Under the pieces are notes generated by a model. The model did not search any database, had not been told where the DNA came from, and saw only the letters and a program-made list of their open reading frames with translations. This document shows, in pieces, positions 27,756 through 37,009 of a stretch of DNA of 64,000 nt. This DNA comes from Planctomycetota bacterium (lineage in GTDB: Bacteria; Planctomycetota; UBA1135; UBA2386): NCBI GenBank assembly GCA_016794425.1, contig JAEUHR010000003.1, positions 186,001 through 250,000 of the forward strand, given 5' to 3'. The translations under genes and the position numbers were made by a program. Positions within the stretch are counted from its first letter, which is position 1, and each line of letters opens with the position of its first letter.

Positions 27756-28706
27756 CTATCGGCGGTCGGCGTCGGATGCTGCAGCCTGCAGCACGGTTGC
27801 GAGCGCTTCGATGCCAGCGTCGGGACGCAGCCACGTGATCTGCGGCAGGCGCCGCAGCCAGGTCGACTGGCGCCGGATCAGCTGGTGGGTGTTGCGTCGG
27901 ATCCGGTTGCGCAGTTCGGTGCGGTCCTTGAACCGGCCGCGCAGGAACAGGCGGCACTCGGCGTAGCCGATCGCGGCACCGGCCGTCGGCGAGAACCCGC
28001 CGTCGCGTTCGATCGCCTCGGTTTCGGCCAGCAGGCCCTGGTCGAGCATGCGTTCGGTGCGCTCGCGCACCAGCTCGTGCAGTTCGTCGCGGTCGCGCTG
28101 CACGCCGACGATGCGGCACGGTCGCAGCCAGTCCGGCCGGTCGAAGTGGTGCTGTTGCTCGCTGATCGGTCGGCCGGTCCGCTGCAGCACCTCGAGCGCG
28201 CGCACGATGCGGCGCTGGTCGCGGCGATCGATGCGTGCCGCCGCGGCCGGATCGACGCGCTGCAGCTCCGCGTACAGGCAACCCGGTTCGGCGGCCTCGC
28301 GCGCTGCCAGCGCGGCGCGCAGGTCGGCGTCGGCCGCCGGCCCCTGCATCATGCCCTTGAAGAACGCCATCAGGTACAGCGGCGTGCCGCCGACGAACAG
28401 CACCCGCCGGCCGCGCGCGGCCGCATCGTCGAGCACCGCCGCGGCCGCCGCGCACCAGCGCGCGGTGTCGAACGTCGCGCTCGGTTCGACCAGGTCGATC
28501 AGGTGGTGCGGCACGCGGGCGCGTTCGGCCGCGGTCGGCTTCGCGGTGCCGATGTCCATGCGGCGGTAGACCGCCATCGAGTCCATCGACACGATCTCGA
28601 GCCCGTGGCGCTCGGCGAACGCCAGCGCCAGCGCGGACTTGCCGGACGCGGTCGGGCCGGTGACCACCCACAGGGGGGCGGTTGTGCTGGAGGCGGGGGA
28701 CGTCAC
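27756..28706 (-). CDS. miaA: tRNA dimethylallyltransferase
   Basis: 316 aa from a GTG. The P-loop GPTASGKS spans residues 17-24. Family signatures SMDSMAVYRRMDIGTAKP, VPHHLIDL, FVGGTPLYLMAFFKG and DRRDQRRIVRALEV are all present. It transfers a dimethylallyl group from DMAPP to N6 of A37 in tRNAs reading UNN codons. It appears to head the series miaA-asnB-flippase-rsmG-DUF2459. A -10-like TAACTT (28725-28730, minus strand) lies upstream in the divergent intergenic region. Confidence 0.96.
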   Translation of the reverse strand: MTSPASSTTAPLWVVTGPTASGKSALALAFAERHGLEIVSMDSMAVYRRMDIGTAKPTAAERARVPHHLIDLVEPSATFDTARWCAAAAAVLDDAAARGRRVLFVGGTPLYLMAFFKGMMQGPAADADLRAALAAREAAEPGCLYAELQRVDPAAAARIDRRDQRRIVRALEVLQRTGRPISEQQHHFDRPDWLRPCRIVGVQRDRDELHELVRERTERMLDQGLLAETEAIERDGGFSPTAGAAIGYAECRLFLRGRFKDRTELRNRIRRNTHQLIRRQSTWLRRLPQITWLRPDAGIEALATVLQAAASDADRR

Positions 28707-28742
28707 GGTGCGATCGGGGCGAAGAAGTTAGCGCGTCCGGCT

Positions 28743-28771
28743 TTGCACGTCGCCAGTCGAGCCCTTACCTT
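28743..28771 (+). promoter_or_regulatory. promoter-like pair upstream of metallophosphoesterase gene
   Basis: -35 TTGCAC (28743-28748), a 17-nt spacer, and -10 TACCTT (28766-28771). The ATG is at 28786, so the predicted leader is only about 8 nt. Confidence 0.45.
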
Positions 28772-28785
28772 CCGCCGCCCGCCGC

Positions 28786-29553
28786 ATGCTCGCGCTGATC
28801 TCGGACATCCACAGCAACGTCGAGGCGCTGACCGCCTGCCTGGCCGAGATCGATCGGCTCGGCTGCAAACGCGTCGCCTGCCTCGGCGACGTGATCGGCT
28901 ACGGCCCGCAGCCGCGCGAGACGCTGCGCACGGTCATGGCGCGCGCCGAGTTCTGCCTGCTCGGCAACCACGAGCACGGCGCGATGTTCTACGCGTCGGA
29001 CTTCAATCCGCGCGCGCGCGCCGCGATCGACTGGACCCGCGACCAGCTCAGCCGCCGCGACCAGCCGCGCGAGGAGAACATGAAGTTCTGGAACTACCTC
29101 GACCGGATGCCGAAGGAGCACCGCGAGGGCCGGATCCTGTTCGTGCACGGCTCGCCGCGCGACCCGGTGCGCGAGTACCTGGTGCCGCGCGACGTCGGCG
29201 ACGCGCAGAAGATGAGCGAGTGCTTCGCCAAGATGGGCGATGCGAACCTGTGCTTCGTCGGCCACAGCCACGTGCCCGGCGTCTACTCGCAGACCGGCGG
29301 CTTCCTGCTGCCGGCCGACATCGGCATGGAGTGGCAGGTGTCCGGCAAGGCGATGGTCAACATCGGCTCGGTCGGCCAGCCGCGCGACGGCGACCCGCGG
29401 CTGTCGTTCGTGACCTACGACGGCACCGACGGCACCGACGGCGTCGTGCGCTTCCATCGCGTCGAGTACGACGTCGAGGCGACGATGGCGAAGATCCGCG
29501 CCGTGCCCGAACTGCCGGACTACCTCGCCGACCGGCTGGCACAGGGGCGGTGA
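28786..29553 (+). CDS. calcineurin-like metallophosphoesterase
   Basis: 255 aa. All metal-ligand motifs of the family are intact: SDIHSN (Asp, His), GDVIGYG (Asp), GNHEHG (Asn, His), VHGSP (His) and GHSHVPGV (His). Overall length and the GYGPQP segment resemble YfcE/PP2A-like bacterial phosphoesterases. The substrate (phosphoprotein or nucleotide) is unknown. A short DGTDGTDG repeat lies near 212-219. Its stop overlaps a GTG in the yidC frame, and yidC begins at or within 63 bases. Confidence 0.9.
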   Translation: MLALISDIHSNVEALTACLAEIDRLGCKRVACLGDVIGYGPQPRETLRTVMARAEFCLLGNHEHGAMFYASDFNPRARAAIDWTRDQLSRRDQPREENMKFWNYLDRMPKEHREGRILFVHGSPRDPVREYLVPRDVGDAQKMSECFAKMGDANLCFVGHSHVPGVYSQTGGFLLPADIGMEWQVSGKAMVNIGSVGQPRDGDPRLSFVTYDGTDGTDGVVRFHRVEYDVEATMAKIRAVPELPDYLADRLAQGR

Positions 29554-29615
29554 AGCCGCGCCCGCCGTCCCCGCGCCGCGCCGCGCCGCGCGCGCCCGTC
29601 GCCCCCCGCATTCCG

Positions 29616-31304
29616 ATGCAGAACCTGCTGCTGCTGCTGTTCGTGTTCCTCTGCGGCCTGCTGGCCCCGGCCGCGGCGCAGAGCGACGCCGCCGAGGTCG
29701 GCTTCACGCGCGAGTTCGGCGCGCCCGGCGCGACCGGCAGCTTCCGCGCGCGGTTCTCGAAGCAGGGCGCCGGGCTCGTGTTCCTGCAGTCGATGGACCA
29801 CTTCGTCTCGCTGGCGGCCGAACGCCGTGCCGAGCGGGGGCCCGGCGACTACCTGTTGCTGGCGACCAGCGAGGGTGGCGACCACGCGCTGCGGCTGTTC
29901 CTGGCCGGCGCCAACGAGGCGTTCCCGGTCGATCCGGCCACCGCGCCGTGGACCGTGGCGACCACCGATTCGGCGGTGACGTTCACGCTCGACGGCGGCA
30001 ACGGCCTCGCGCTCGAGAAGGTGCTGCGCCACGACCCGCTGGGCCGCGGCTTCACGCTCGAGGTCGCGCTGCGCAACGTGTCGTCGGCTGCGACCGGAGC
30101 GCTGGCGCTGCAGCTGACCGGGCCGGCGCTGGTCAACGCGACCGAGTCGTCGCTGTTCGGCACGCTGGCGCTGTCGATCGCGGCCGCGCTCGACGGCACC
30201 ACGGTCACGGTGCCGCCGGCGGCCGGCAAGCTGCAGACACTCGAGCTCGATCCGAACGCGGTCGGCTTCGTCGGCAGCACGAACCGCTTCTTCGGCGCCT
30301 TCCTGTGGCCACACGACACCGCGGCGCGCGCGGCGCTGCAGCGCTTCGACGTCGACACGGTGCCGCGCACCGAGGATCCGACGCTGCACGTGCACGCGTT
30401 CAGCTCGACGCGCGTGCGCTACGGCCTGTCGCTGGCGATCCCGCCGCAGGGCGGTGAGACGCGCGTCGGCTACGGGCTCTACCTCGGTCCGAAGTCGTAC
30501 CGGGTGTTCGCGACGCTGCCGCAGCCGGAACGGTTCGCGGCGATCCTCGACGTCGACCTGAACCCGCCGTGCTGCGGCGGCGTCACGGTGCCGGGCGGCC
30601 GGCCGATGGCCAAGCTGCTGCTGAAGCTGCTGGGCTGGTTCCACGACCTGATCGGCAACTGGGGCATCGCGATCATCATGCTGACCGTGCTGGTGCGCGG
30701 TCTGCTGGCGCCGCTGAACTTCCGCATGCAGAAGTCGATGCGCGCCTACGCCAGCAAGATGGCGGTGCTGAAACCCAAGCTCGACGCGCTGAAGGAGAAG
30801 CACGGCGACGACAAGGCGGCCTACCAGCAGGCGATGATCGCGTTCCAGCGCGAGCACAAGATGATGCCGCCGCTCGGCGGCTGCCTGCCGATCTTCCTGA
30901 CGATGCCGATCTACATCGGCCTGTTCACGGCGCTGCGCACCGCCTACGACCTGCGCCACCAGTCGTTCGTGTCGTGGATCGACGACCTGAGCCGCGCCGA
31001 TGCGCTGTTCCAGCTCGGCTTCTGGCCGCACGACTTCAACCTGCTGCCGCTGGTTTGGATCGGCCTGTTCGTCTGGATGTCGCTGCGCCAGCCGCTGCCG
31101 TCGGACCCGCAGCAGCGCCAGATGCAGATGTACATGCGCTTCATGCCGATCCTGTTCGGCGTGATGCTCTACAATTACGCGTCGGCGTTGATGGTCTACA
31201 TGGTCACGTCGATGGTGTGGTCGCTGGTCGAGAGCACGATCACGAAGCGGATCCTCGGGCCGATGGATCCGAACGTCGCCGCGATGGCGCCGACGCCGAT
31301 GTGA
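29616..31304 (+). CDS. yidC: membrane protein insertase YidC
   Basis: 562 aa from the ATG at 29616, which starts a signal-like helix (MQNLLLLLFVFLCGLLAPA). An earlier GTG at 29550, overlapping the previous stop, would add 22 basic residues. A large periplasmic domain (about 25-345) follows, as in Gram-negative YidC. The conserved insertase core starts with LLGWFHDLIGNWGIAIIML, contains RGLLAPLNFRMQKSMRAY with the conserved positively charged groove residue, and PPLGGCLPIFLTMPIYIGLF. It inserts membrane proteins alone or with Sec. rnpA and yidD are not adjacent. Confidence 0.95.
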   Translation: MQNLLLLLFVFLCGLLAPAAAQSDAAEVGFTREFGAPGATGSFRARFSKQGAGLVFLQSMDHFVSLAAERRAERGPGDYLLLATSEGGDHALRLFLAGANEAFPVDPATAPWTVATTDSAVTFTLDGGNGLALEKVLRHDPLGRGFTLEVALRNVSSAATGALALQLTGPALVNATESSLFGTLALSIAAALDGTTVTVPPAAGKLQTLELDPNAVGFVGSTNRFFGAFLWPHDTAARAALQRFDVDTVPRTEDPTLHVHAFSSTRVRYGLSLAIPPQGGETRVGYGLYLGPKSYRVFATLPQPERFAAILDVDLNPPCCGGVTVPGGRPMAKLLLKLLGWFHDLIGNWGIAIIMLTVLVRGLLAPLNFRMQKSMRAYASKMAVLKPKLDALKEKHGDDKAAYQQAMIAFQREHKMMPPLGGCLPIFLTMPIYIGLFTALRTAYDLRHQSFVSWIDDLSRADALFQLGFWPHDFNLLPLVWIGLFVWMSLRQPLPSDPQQRQMQMYMRFMPILFGVMLYNYASALMVYMVTSMVWSLVESTITKRILGPMDPNVAAMAPTPM

Positions 31305-31396
31305 CCGGACCGGGGCGCGCGGGTTTTTCCGCGATTCCGTTCCGGTCGGTGAGGCGGACTACGTCCTTGCCTCCTGCCATGGCCGCGCGATCCCCT

Positions 31397-32071
31397 ATGC
31401 TGCAGCTCGTGCCTCGCCATCCGGAGAACGGGGGGGCGGGAGCTGGCGATGCCGGCACCCGGCCCTTCCGCGACCTGCTCGACCGCGCGCGCGCCGGCGA
31501 TGCGGCGGCACGCGACCACTTGTTCGAGCGCATCTATCCGCGGCTCGAACGCATCGCCCGCTGGCAGATGGCGTGCGAGGTGCGGCAGCGTCGGCCCTGG
31601 CTGGCAGCCCAGTTCGCGACCGGCGACGTCGTGCAGGACGTCTGCCAGCGCGTGCTGGCCGACCTACCGTCGTTCCAGGCCGACAGCGAACGCGCGCTGG
31701 TGGCCTACCTGGCGGTCGCGGTCCGCAATCGGATGACCGATGCGCTGCGCTTCCACGAGGCCCTGCGCCGGGACTGCCGCCGGGCCGCGCCCGACCTCGA
31801 CGAACTGGAACTGCGCGCTCCGTCGCCGGGTCCGGCGACCCACGCGCTGCAGGCGGATCTGGCGGCGACGTTCTGGCGGCTGGCGGCGCGCCTCTCGGCG
31901 CGGGAACAGCAGCTGCTGCGCCAGCGCATCGAAGACGAGGACACGTTCGACGCGATCGCGCGCGACCTGGCGTTTCCTTCGGCCGACGCGGCACGCAAGG
32001 CGTTCTACGCCGTGCAGGCGCGGCTCCTGGTGCTGCTGCGCCAGGCAGGGATCGAACCCGGGAGGAGCTGA
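31397..32071 (+). CDS. ECF-like sigma factor paired with a Ser/Thr kinase
   Basis: 224 aa from the ATG at 31397 (an ATG at 31379 would add six residues). Region 2 is divergent but recognisable (ARDHLFERIYPRLERIARWQM, FATGDVVQDVCQRVLADL, YLAVAVRNRMTDALRFHEA). Region 4 is RLSAREQQLLRQRIEDEDTFDAIARDL. Sigma factors of this sort next to protein kinases are a known planctomycete and acidobacterial arrangement in which phosphorylation replaces an anti-sigma factor. The kinase gene starts five bases after the stop. A TTTTTCCGCGATTCCG motif at 31324-31339 recurs ahead of another sigma gene. Confidence 0.85.
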   Translation: MLQLVPRHPENGGAGAGDAGTRPFRDLLDRARAGDAAARDHLFERIYPRLERIARWQMACEVRQRRPWLAAQFATGDVVQDVCQRVLADLPSFQADSERALVAYLAVAVRNRMTDALRFHEALRRDCRRAAPDLDELELRAPSPGPATHALQADLAATFWRLAARLSAREQQLLRQRIEDEDTFDAIARDLAFPSADAARKAFYAVQARLLVLLRQAGIEPGRS

Positions 32072-32076
32072 CCACC

Positions 32077-34524
32077 GTGCCGCGCGACGCCGAACCGGTT
32101 CTGGTGGAGCTGGTCACGAAGGCGCTCGAACAGCGCGCCGCCGGCGGGAATCCACGGCTCGACGAGATCTGCGCCGAGCACCCCGAGCTGCGGCGTGCGG
32201 TTGCCGAAGCGATCGGGATCGCCGAAGCGCTGCCGATCGAGCTCGGTGACGCCGGTCGCGACGACCTGCGTGGCCGTGTGCTGGCCGGTCGCTACCGCTG
32301 CGGGCCCCGGCTGGGCCGCGGTTCGATGGGCGTCGTGCACAGCGCCTTCGACCTCGAGCTCGGCCGCGAAGTGGCGGTCAAGGTGCTGCGCGGCGGTTCG
32401 ATCGGCAGCGAGCGCGACGAACAGCGGTTCGTGCGCGAGTCCGAGGTCCTGGCGTCGATCCGGCACCGCGCCGTCGTCACGATCCACGACCGCGGGCGCA
32501 CCGACGACGGCGAGCTGTTCTTCGTCATGGCGCTGCTCGAGGGCGCACCGCTGAGTGCGGTCGTCGACGCGGCCGCGCGGGTCGTGGACCGCTTCGGCGC
32601 CGAGCGGCTGGACCGGTTGGACTGGCTCGCCGAGCTGCTGGGCACCGGACAGGCGGCCGAACGCGGCAGCTACCTGCGCATGGTCGTCGGCTGGATCGCC
32701 GACCTCGCGGGCGGTCTGCAGGCCGCGCACGACACGGGCGTGCTGCACCGTGACCTGAAGCCGTCGAACGCGTTCCTGGGCCGCGACGGCACGCCGGTGC
32801 TGCTGGACTTCGGCATCGCCGCGCGCACTGCGGAAGCGACCGCCGACTGCGGCACCGGCACGATCGGCACCGCGGCCTACCTGGCACCGGAGCAGATCGA
32901 CGGCGCCGAGCCGAGCATCGCCGCCGACGTCTACGGTCTCGCGGCGACGCTGTACCACCTGGTGACGCTGCGGCTGCCGTACAACGGCTCGCCGGCGCAG
33001 ATCCGCAAGCTGGTCCGGCGGCGCAATCCGCCGCGCCCGCGCAGCGTCCGACCCGACCTGCCGCGCGACCTCGAGGCGATCCTCGAACGCGGTATGGCGC
33101 GCGATCCGGCCCAGCGCTACCCGACTGCGGCGGCGCTGGCTGCCGACCTGCAGGCGTTCCTCGCGCACCGGCCGATCGTGGCGCGGCCGGTGTCGTGGCC
33201 GGTCCGCCTGCTGCGGCGCAGTCTGCGTTCGCCGACCGTGCGTGGTGGCGCCGCGGTCGCATGCCTCGCTGCGGTCGCGTTGGCTGCGGTCGCCTGGCAC
33301 GGCGCGGCCCGCGCCGAGCGTCGCGAGCTCTGGAGCGAGACCTGGGCGCACGTGCCGCCGTCGCTCGGTCTCTGGGTGGATCGGGAGCTGCCGACCGAAC
33401 GGCGGCAGGTGGCCGCGGCCCTGCTGGACCGTGCGGCCGAGCTGTGCGTCGAGTCGGTGCCGACCCTGGTCGTGCGTGCCGCCTTCCGCTGGGACCACGG
33501 CGACCGCGAGGGAGCGCTCGCCGATCTGGCCACGGTCGCGGCCGAGGTCGCATCGCCGCTGGCGATCGAGATCGCCCGGCGCCACCGGCTGGCGGCGGGA
33601 ACCGCCGTGCCGGCCGACGCCCTGCCCGAGCCGCGCGACGACCGCGACCGCTTTCTGGCCGCCTGGCACCAGCTGCGGGCCAACGACGCGGCGGCGGCGC
33701 AGGCGACGCTGGTGGGTGGCGGCGCCACGTTCGCACCGGCGCGCGAGCTGCACCTGGTGCTGGTCGTGCCGACCGTGCGGCAGCAGGCCGACCACGCGCG
33801 CGGACTCGAGGTGGCGCGGGCGGCCTACGAAGACGCCGTGCGGCTCGAGGCGCAGATCGGCCGTCGCACGGCGACCACCGCGCACATCCTCGTCGGCGCA
33901 CTGATCGGACAGGGGCGCTACGCCGAGGCGCTGCCGATCGTCGAGGCCGGCATCGCGCTCTCGACGCCGGCCTTCCACGGTCTGCTGACCAACCGCGGCA
34001 TCCTCGAACGCCGTCTCGGCGACCCGGAACGGGCGATCGCCTCCTGTGAGGCGGCGCTGGCGCTCAGTGCGCGCGCCGCGACCGCCCACGAGACGCTGGT
34101 CGTCGCCCACGTCGACCTCGGCGACCTCGACGGGGCGCGCGCCGCGCTGCAGCGCGCGATCGTGCCGCCGAAGACGCGGACCGGTCTCGAGGCGCGGATC
34201 GCGTTCCTCGAAGCGCGCACCGCGTGGCGCGCCGGCGACCGATCGGCGGCCCGCACCGCGGCGCAGCGCGCGGTCGAGCTGTCGCAGCAGCTGAAGGACC
34301 GTCGCGAGACCGCCCACGAACTCGCCTACTGCAGCGCGATCGTCGACGGCCGCGACCCGTTCCTGGCCGCGCTGACCGCGGCGACGCACGACGTGTCCGA
34401 TCCGTGGCTCGTGCGCAAGCTCGTGCTGCCCGAACTGCCGCAGCAACTCGATCCGGCGCAGACCGTGCAGTTGCGCCGGTTCTTCGAAACCTGGTGCGCC
34501 CACCAGTCGAACGCCCCGCGCTGA
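32077..34524 (+). CDS. membrane Ser/Thr protein kinase with TPR-like C-terminal domain
   Basis: 815 aa from a GTG preceded by a strong GGAGGAG (32061-32067). A short N-terminal helical segment contains NPRLDEICAEHPELRRAV. The Hanks-type kinase domain (about 72-360) has G80RGSMG, Lys102 in VAVKVL, LHRDLKPSN near 224, DFG near 245 and a YLAPEQ segment, so it looks catalytically active. One transmembrane span (GGAAVACLAAVALAAVAW, near 390) precedes an extracytoplasmic alpha-helical repeat region. Its position behind the sigma gene suggests it phosphorylates that sigma factor in response to an envelope signal. Confidence 0.92.
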   Translation: MPRDAEPVLVELVTKALEQRAAGGNPRLDEICAEHPELRRAVAEAIGIAEALPIELGDAGRDDLRGRVLAGRYRCGPRLGRGSMGVVHSAFDLELGREVAVKVLRGGSIGSERDEQRFVRESEVLASIRHRAVVTIHDRGRTDDGELFFVMALLEGAPLSAVVDAAARVVDRFGAERLDRLDWLAELLGTGQAAERGSYLRMVVGWIADLAGGLQAAHDTGVLHRDLKPSNAFLGRDGTPVLLDFGIAARTAEATADCGTGTIGTAAYLAPEQIDGAEPSIAADVYGLAATLYHLVTLRLPYNGSPAQIRKLVRRRNPPRPRSVRPDLPRDLEAILERGMARDPAQRYPTAAALAADLQAFLAHRPIVARPVSWPVRLLRRSLRSPTVRGGAAVACLAAVALAAVAWHGAARAERRELWSETWAHVPPSLGLWVDRELPTERRQVAAALLDRAAELCVESVPTLVVRAAFRWDHGDREGALADLATVAAEVASPLAIEIARRHRLAAGTAVPADALPEPRDDRDRFLAAWHQLRANDAAAAQATLVGGGATFAPARELHLVLVVPTVRQQADHARGLEVARAAYEDAVRLEAQIGRRTATTAHILVGALIGQGRYAEALPIVEAGIALSTPAFHGLLTNRGILERRLGDPERAIASCEAALALSARAATAHETLVVAHVDLGDLDGARAALQRAIVPPKTRTGLEARIAFLEARTAWRAGDRSAARTAAQRAVELSQQLKDRRETAHELAYCSAIVDGRDPFLAALTAATHDVSDPWLVRKLVLPELPQQLDPAQTVQLRRFFETWCAHQSNAPR

Positions 34525-34546
34525 CCAACCCCGAACCCCGACGACC

Positions 34547-35959
34547 ATGATGCACCGCGTGCTCTCCCTGTGCGGCTTGCTGGCCTGCGGCCTGCCGCTG
34601 TCGGCCCAGATCCCGTTGACGCCTGCGCTCGGCCCGTTCTCGACCACGGGCCTCGGCTTCGTGGTGCCGGGCCCGGGCCGCGACCTGCAGCACTACCGCC
34701 CCGACGACCAGCAGGTGCACTCGTTCGAACCGCTGGCCGGCGCGCCGCACTTCGCGGTGGCCGAGATCTTCGCCGGCATCGACCCAGGCCTGCTGCCGCT
34801 GGTCGAACTCGACGCGATCTCGACCGGCAACGACCTGATCCCGGTCAGCTTCACGGCGACCGATGCCCGCATCGTGCAGTGGATGGCGCCGGTGACCTGG
34901 ACGGCGCTGTTCGTGTCGTTCGCTGCCGGCTCGGTCGCGCCGACCGATCCCGAGCCGATGCGGTCGCGCGCCGCGAGTGGCGGTGCCGGGGCCGACGTGT
35001 TCAGTTGGATCACGCCCGGATCGGTGCCGCTCGGTGCCTTCGAGGACCGGGTGTTCCTCGACGTGCGCGCCGAACTGCTGGGACTCGGCGCGAGCGAGGA
35101 GCTGTCGGCGCTCGACATCCCGATGGCGCTGATGGCGCAGGGCCGCGGCCAGCCGGACGCGCTGTTCTCGCCGCACCGGAACTGGTTCTTCTTCTCGCTG
35201 ACGCAGGCATCGGCGGAGCTGCTGACGGCTCAGTTCCCCGGCGTTGCCGACGTCGACATGAGCGGTGGCACCGTGTTCGCGTCGTACTGGAACGGCAGCT
35301 CGTGGAACCTGCCGGTGGTGGTCAAGAGCGCCAACAACCTCGGCCTCGGCGGCGACAACTCGATCTCACGCGAGGACGACGTCGAGCTCGATGCGCTGGC
35401 CGTCGACGCGACGTGGATCGAGCCGCTGGTGGTCTTCTCGGTCGTCGGCTCGGCGCCCATGCCGCAGCTGCAGGCGACCCGTGGCCTGTATGGACCGTTC
35501 GAGCTGCGTGACCAGAACGGCAACTCGGCCAGCGCCCGCTTCGGCGACACCGATGTCGACGCGATCTGCGGCGTCGACCCGGAGATGGGGCACTTCAGCC
35601 GCTGGTTCGGCACGGCGGCGGCGCCGTTCGGCCTGCCGCCGCTGAACCTGTCGGCGACGCAGATGTTCGACCGGAGCGGTGCCCAGCTGAACCTCGTCTG
35701 CGAGATCCATGCACCCGGTGCTGTCAGCAGTGACGCGGAGCTCGCTCCGGGCATCACGGCCCTGGTGGTCGGCGACGCCGCGGTGCCGTGGCCGGACTGG
35801 CAGATCGTCTGGCTGAACCTCGACTGGAGCGGCTTCGGCACGCTGCGGTGCCAGCTGCCGATCGCGTCGCCGGTCGGCGTCAATGTGCAGTTCCTCGCCG
35901 CCCACCTGCCGGCGGCGGGTTCGATGGCGCTCAGTTCGGTCGTGTTCCTGCGGCTGTGA
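34547..35959 (+). CDS. secreted protein of unknown function
   Basis: 470 aa with a signal peptide (VLSLCGLLACGLPLSAQ, cleavage about residue 21). The mature part is beta-rich and aromatic, with segments such as SYWNGSSWNLPVV and NWFFFSLTQASAELL, and an acidic DTDVDAI that could bind calcium. I recognise no family. It follows the sigma/kinase pair by 22 bases on the same strand and may be controlled by it. The tail (GSMALSSVVFLRL) resembles the end of secreted proteins whose C-terminus serves as a sorting strand, but that is speculative. Confidence 0.65.
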   Translation: MMHRVLSLCGLLACGLPLSAQIPLTPALGPFSTTGLGFVVPGPGRDLQHYRPDDQQVHSFEPLAGAPHFAVAEIFAGIDPGLLPLVELDAISTGNDLIPVSFTATDARIVQWMAPVTWTALFVSFAAGSVAPTDPEPMRSRAASGGAGADVFSWITPGSVPLGAFEDRVFLDVRAELLGLGASEELSALDIPMALMAQGRGQPDALFSPHRNWFFFSLTQASAELLTAQFPGVADVDMSGGTVFASYWNGSSWNLPVVVKSANNLGLGGDNSISREDDVELDALAVDATWIEPLVVFSVVGSAPMPQLQATRGLYGPFELRDQNGNSASARFGDTDVDAICGVDPEMGHFSRWFGTAAAPFGLPPLNLSATQMFDRSGAQLNLVCEIHAPGAVSSDAELAPGITALVVGDAAVPWPDWQIVWLNLDWSGFGTLRCQLPIASPVGVNVQFLAAHLPAAGSMALSSVVFLRL

Positions 35960-35974
35960 CCCGCGCCGGGCCGT

Positions 35975-37009
35975 TCAGGCCGGCAGCACGAAGTCGAACT
36001 GCAGCGCGCCGTCGCGGGTGCGGCGCACGCTGGCCTGGCCGCGGTGGCCGAGGAACACCGTCTGCACGAGGAACGGGCCGAGCCCGAGGCCCGGCGTGCG
36101 CAGCGCGCGGCTCGGGTAGAACGGCTCGAAGCCGTGCGGCACCTGGAATGCGGCCAGCGGCGGGCCCGAGGCGGTGAGCCGCAGGCGCCGGCCGCCGGCC
36201 AGCACGTCGAGCTCGAGGTGGCTCACGGCGCCGAGTTCGGCCAGGTCGCCGGCGAACTGCACCAGCGTGCCGAGTGCTGCCGCCAGTTGTTCCGGGTCAC
36301 CGCGCACGACGTGGTTGCCGTCGGCGATCCGCAGCGTCGCGGCGGCCCGGCCGGGTTCTCGCGTCGCCACGGCCTGCGCCAGCAGCGCGGCGAGGTCGAC
36401 CGGTTCGTGCCGCGTCGGTCCACGCGCCGCCTCGGCGACCAGCCGCAGCCGATCGACCGCGGTCTGCACGCGCGCGAGCCCCTGCAGCACCGCGTCGACC
36501 TGGGCCCGGCGCGCGGCCTCGCGCTGCGGATCGAGGCTGCCGCGCAGCAGCTGCAGGTGCCCGGCGGTGAACATCAGCGGGTTGTTGACCTCGTCGGCGA
36601 CGCCGCGCGCGAGGTCCTGGAACACCTCCGGCCGCGGTCCGGTGCTGCCGTGGCGCGCGAGTTCGAGCGCGGCCGCCAGCTGCCCGGGGGCGCCGGGGTG
36701 GACCAGCAACTGCAGGCCGAGCCGCGCCGCGAACGGCGCCTGCTGCAGTTCGTGAGCCGCGTCGGTCACCAGCACCACGCCGAGCGTCGGCCACAGATTG
36801 CGCAAGAGCCGCAGCGCGCCGATCTCCTCGGCGGCGACGGGGCCGAGCTGCAGCAGCAGCAGGTCGGCCTGGAACGGCACGATCGCGTCGCTGGCGTCGA
36901 GCAGCGTCGGCCATTGGCGCAGGTCCGGCTGCAGCGGCAGCGCGCGCAGGTCGGCGAGCAGGCGGTCGTCGACCGGGCCGACGACGGCGATCCGGACTGG
37001 CCGATCCAT
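35975..37009 (-). CDS. degenerate receiver/histidine-kinase-like protein (predicted inactive)
   Basis: 344 aa from the ATG at 37009. Residues 1-120 look like a receiver domain, but the phosphoacceptor position in ADLLLLQLG is Gln54 instead of Asp. Residues about 125-215 look like a HisKA dimerisation domain, but the usual VAHEINNPL reads VADEVNNPL, with Asp139 instead of the phosphoacceptor His. The HATPase region keeps only a GLGLGPF G2-like stretch; the N box and DxGxG box are lost. It converges with the secreted protein gene. It cannot work as a normal kinase and is more likely a binding or scaffold protein. Confidence 0.75.
   Translation of the reverse strand: MDRPVRIAVVGPVDDRLLADLRALPLQPDLRQWPTLLDASDAIVPFQADLLLLQLGPVAAEEIGALRLLRNLWPTLGVVLVTDAAHELQQAPFAARLGLQLLVHPGAPGQLAAALELARHGSTGPRPEVFQDLARGVADEVNNPLMFTAGHLQLLRGSLDPQREAARRAQVDAVLQGLARVQTAVDRLRLVAEAARGPTRHEPVDLAALLAQAVATREPGRAAATLRIADGNHVVRGDPEQLAAALGTLVQFAGDLAELGAVSHLELDVLAGGRRLRLTASGPPLAAFQVPHGFEPFYPSRALRTPGLGLGPFLVQTVFLGHRGQASVRRTRDGALQFDFVLPA

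Noticed and set aside
25911..29615. A long plus-strand frame open upstream of yidC
   Set aside because: It is antisense to the flippase, asnB and miaA genes, which have full family signatures. Only the part from about 29616 is real.
31305..31340. Intrinsic terminator after yidC
   Set aside because: The stem around GGGTTTTTCC is only five base pairs and the T run lies in the loop rather than after the stem. The same bases fit the sigma-gene motif better.
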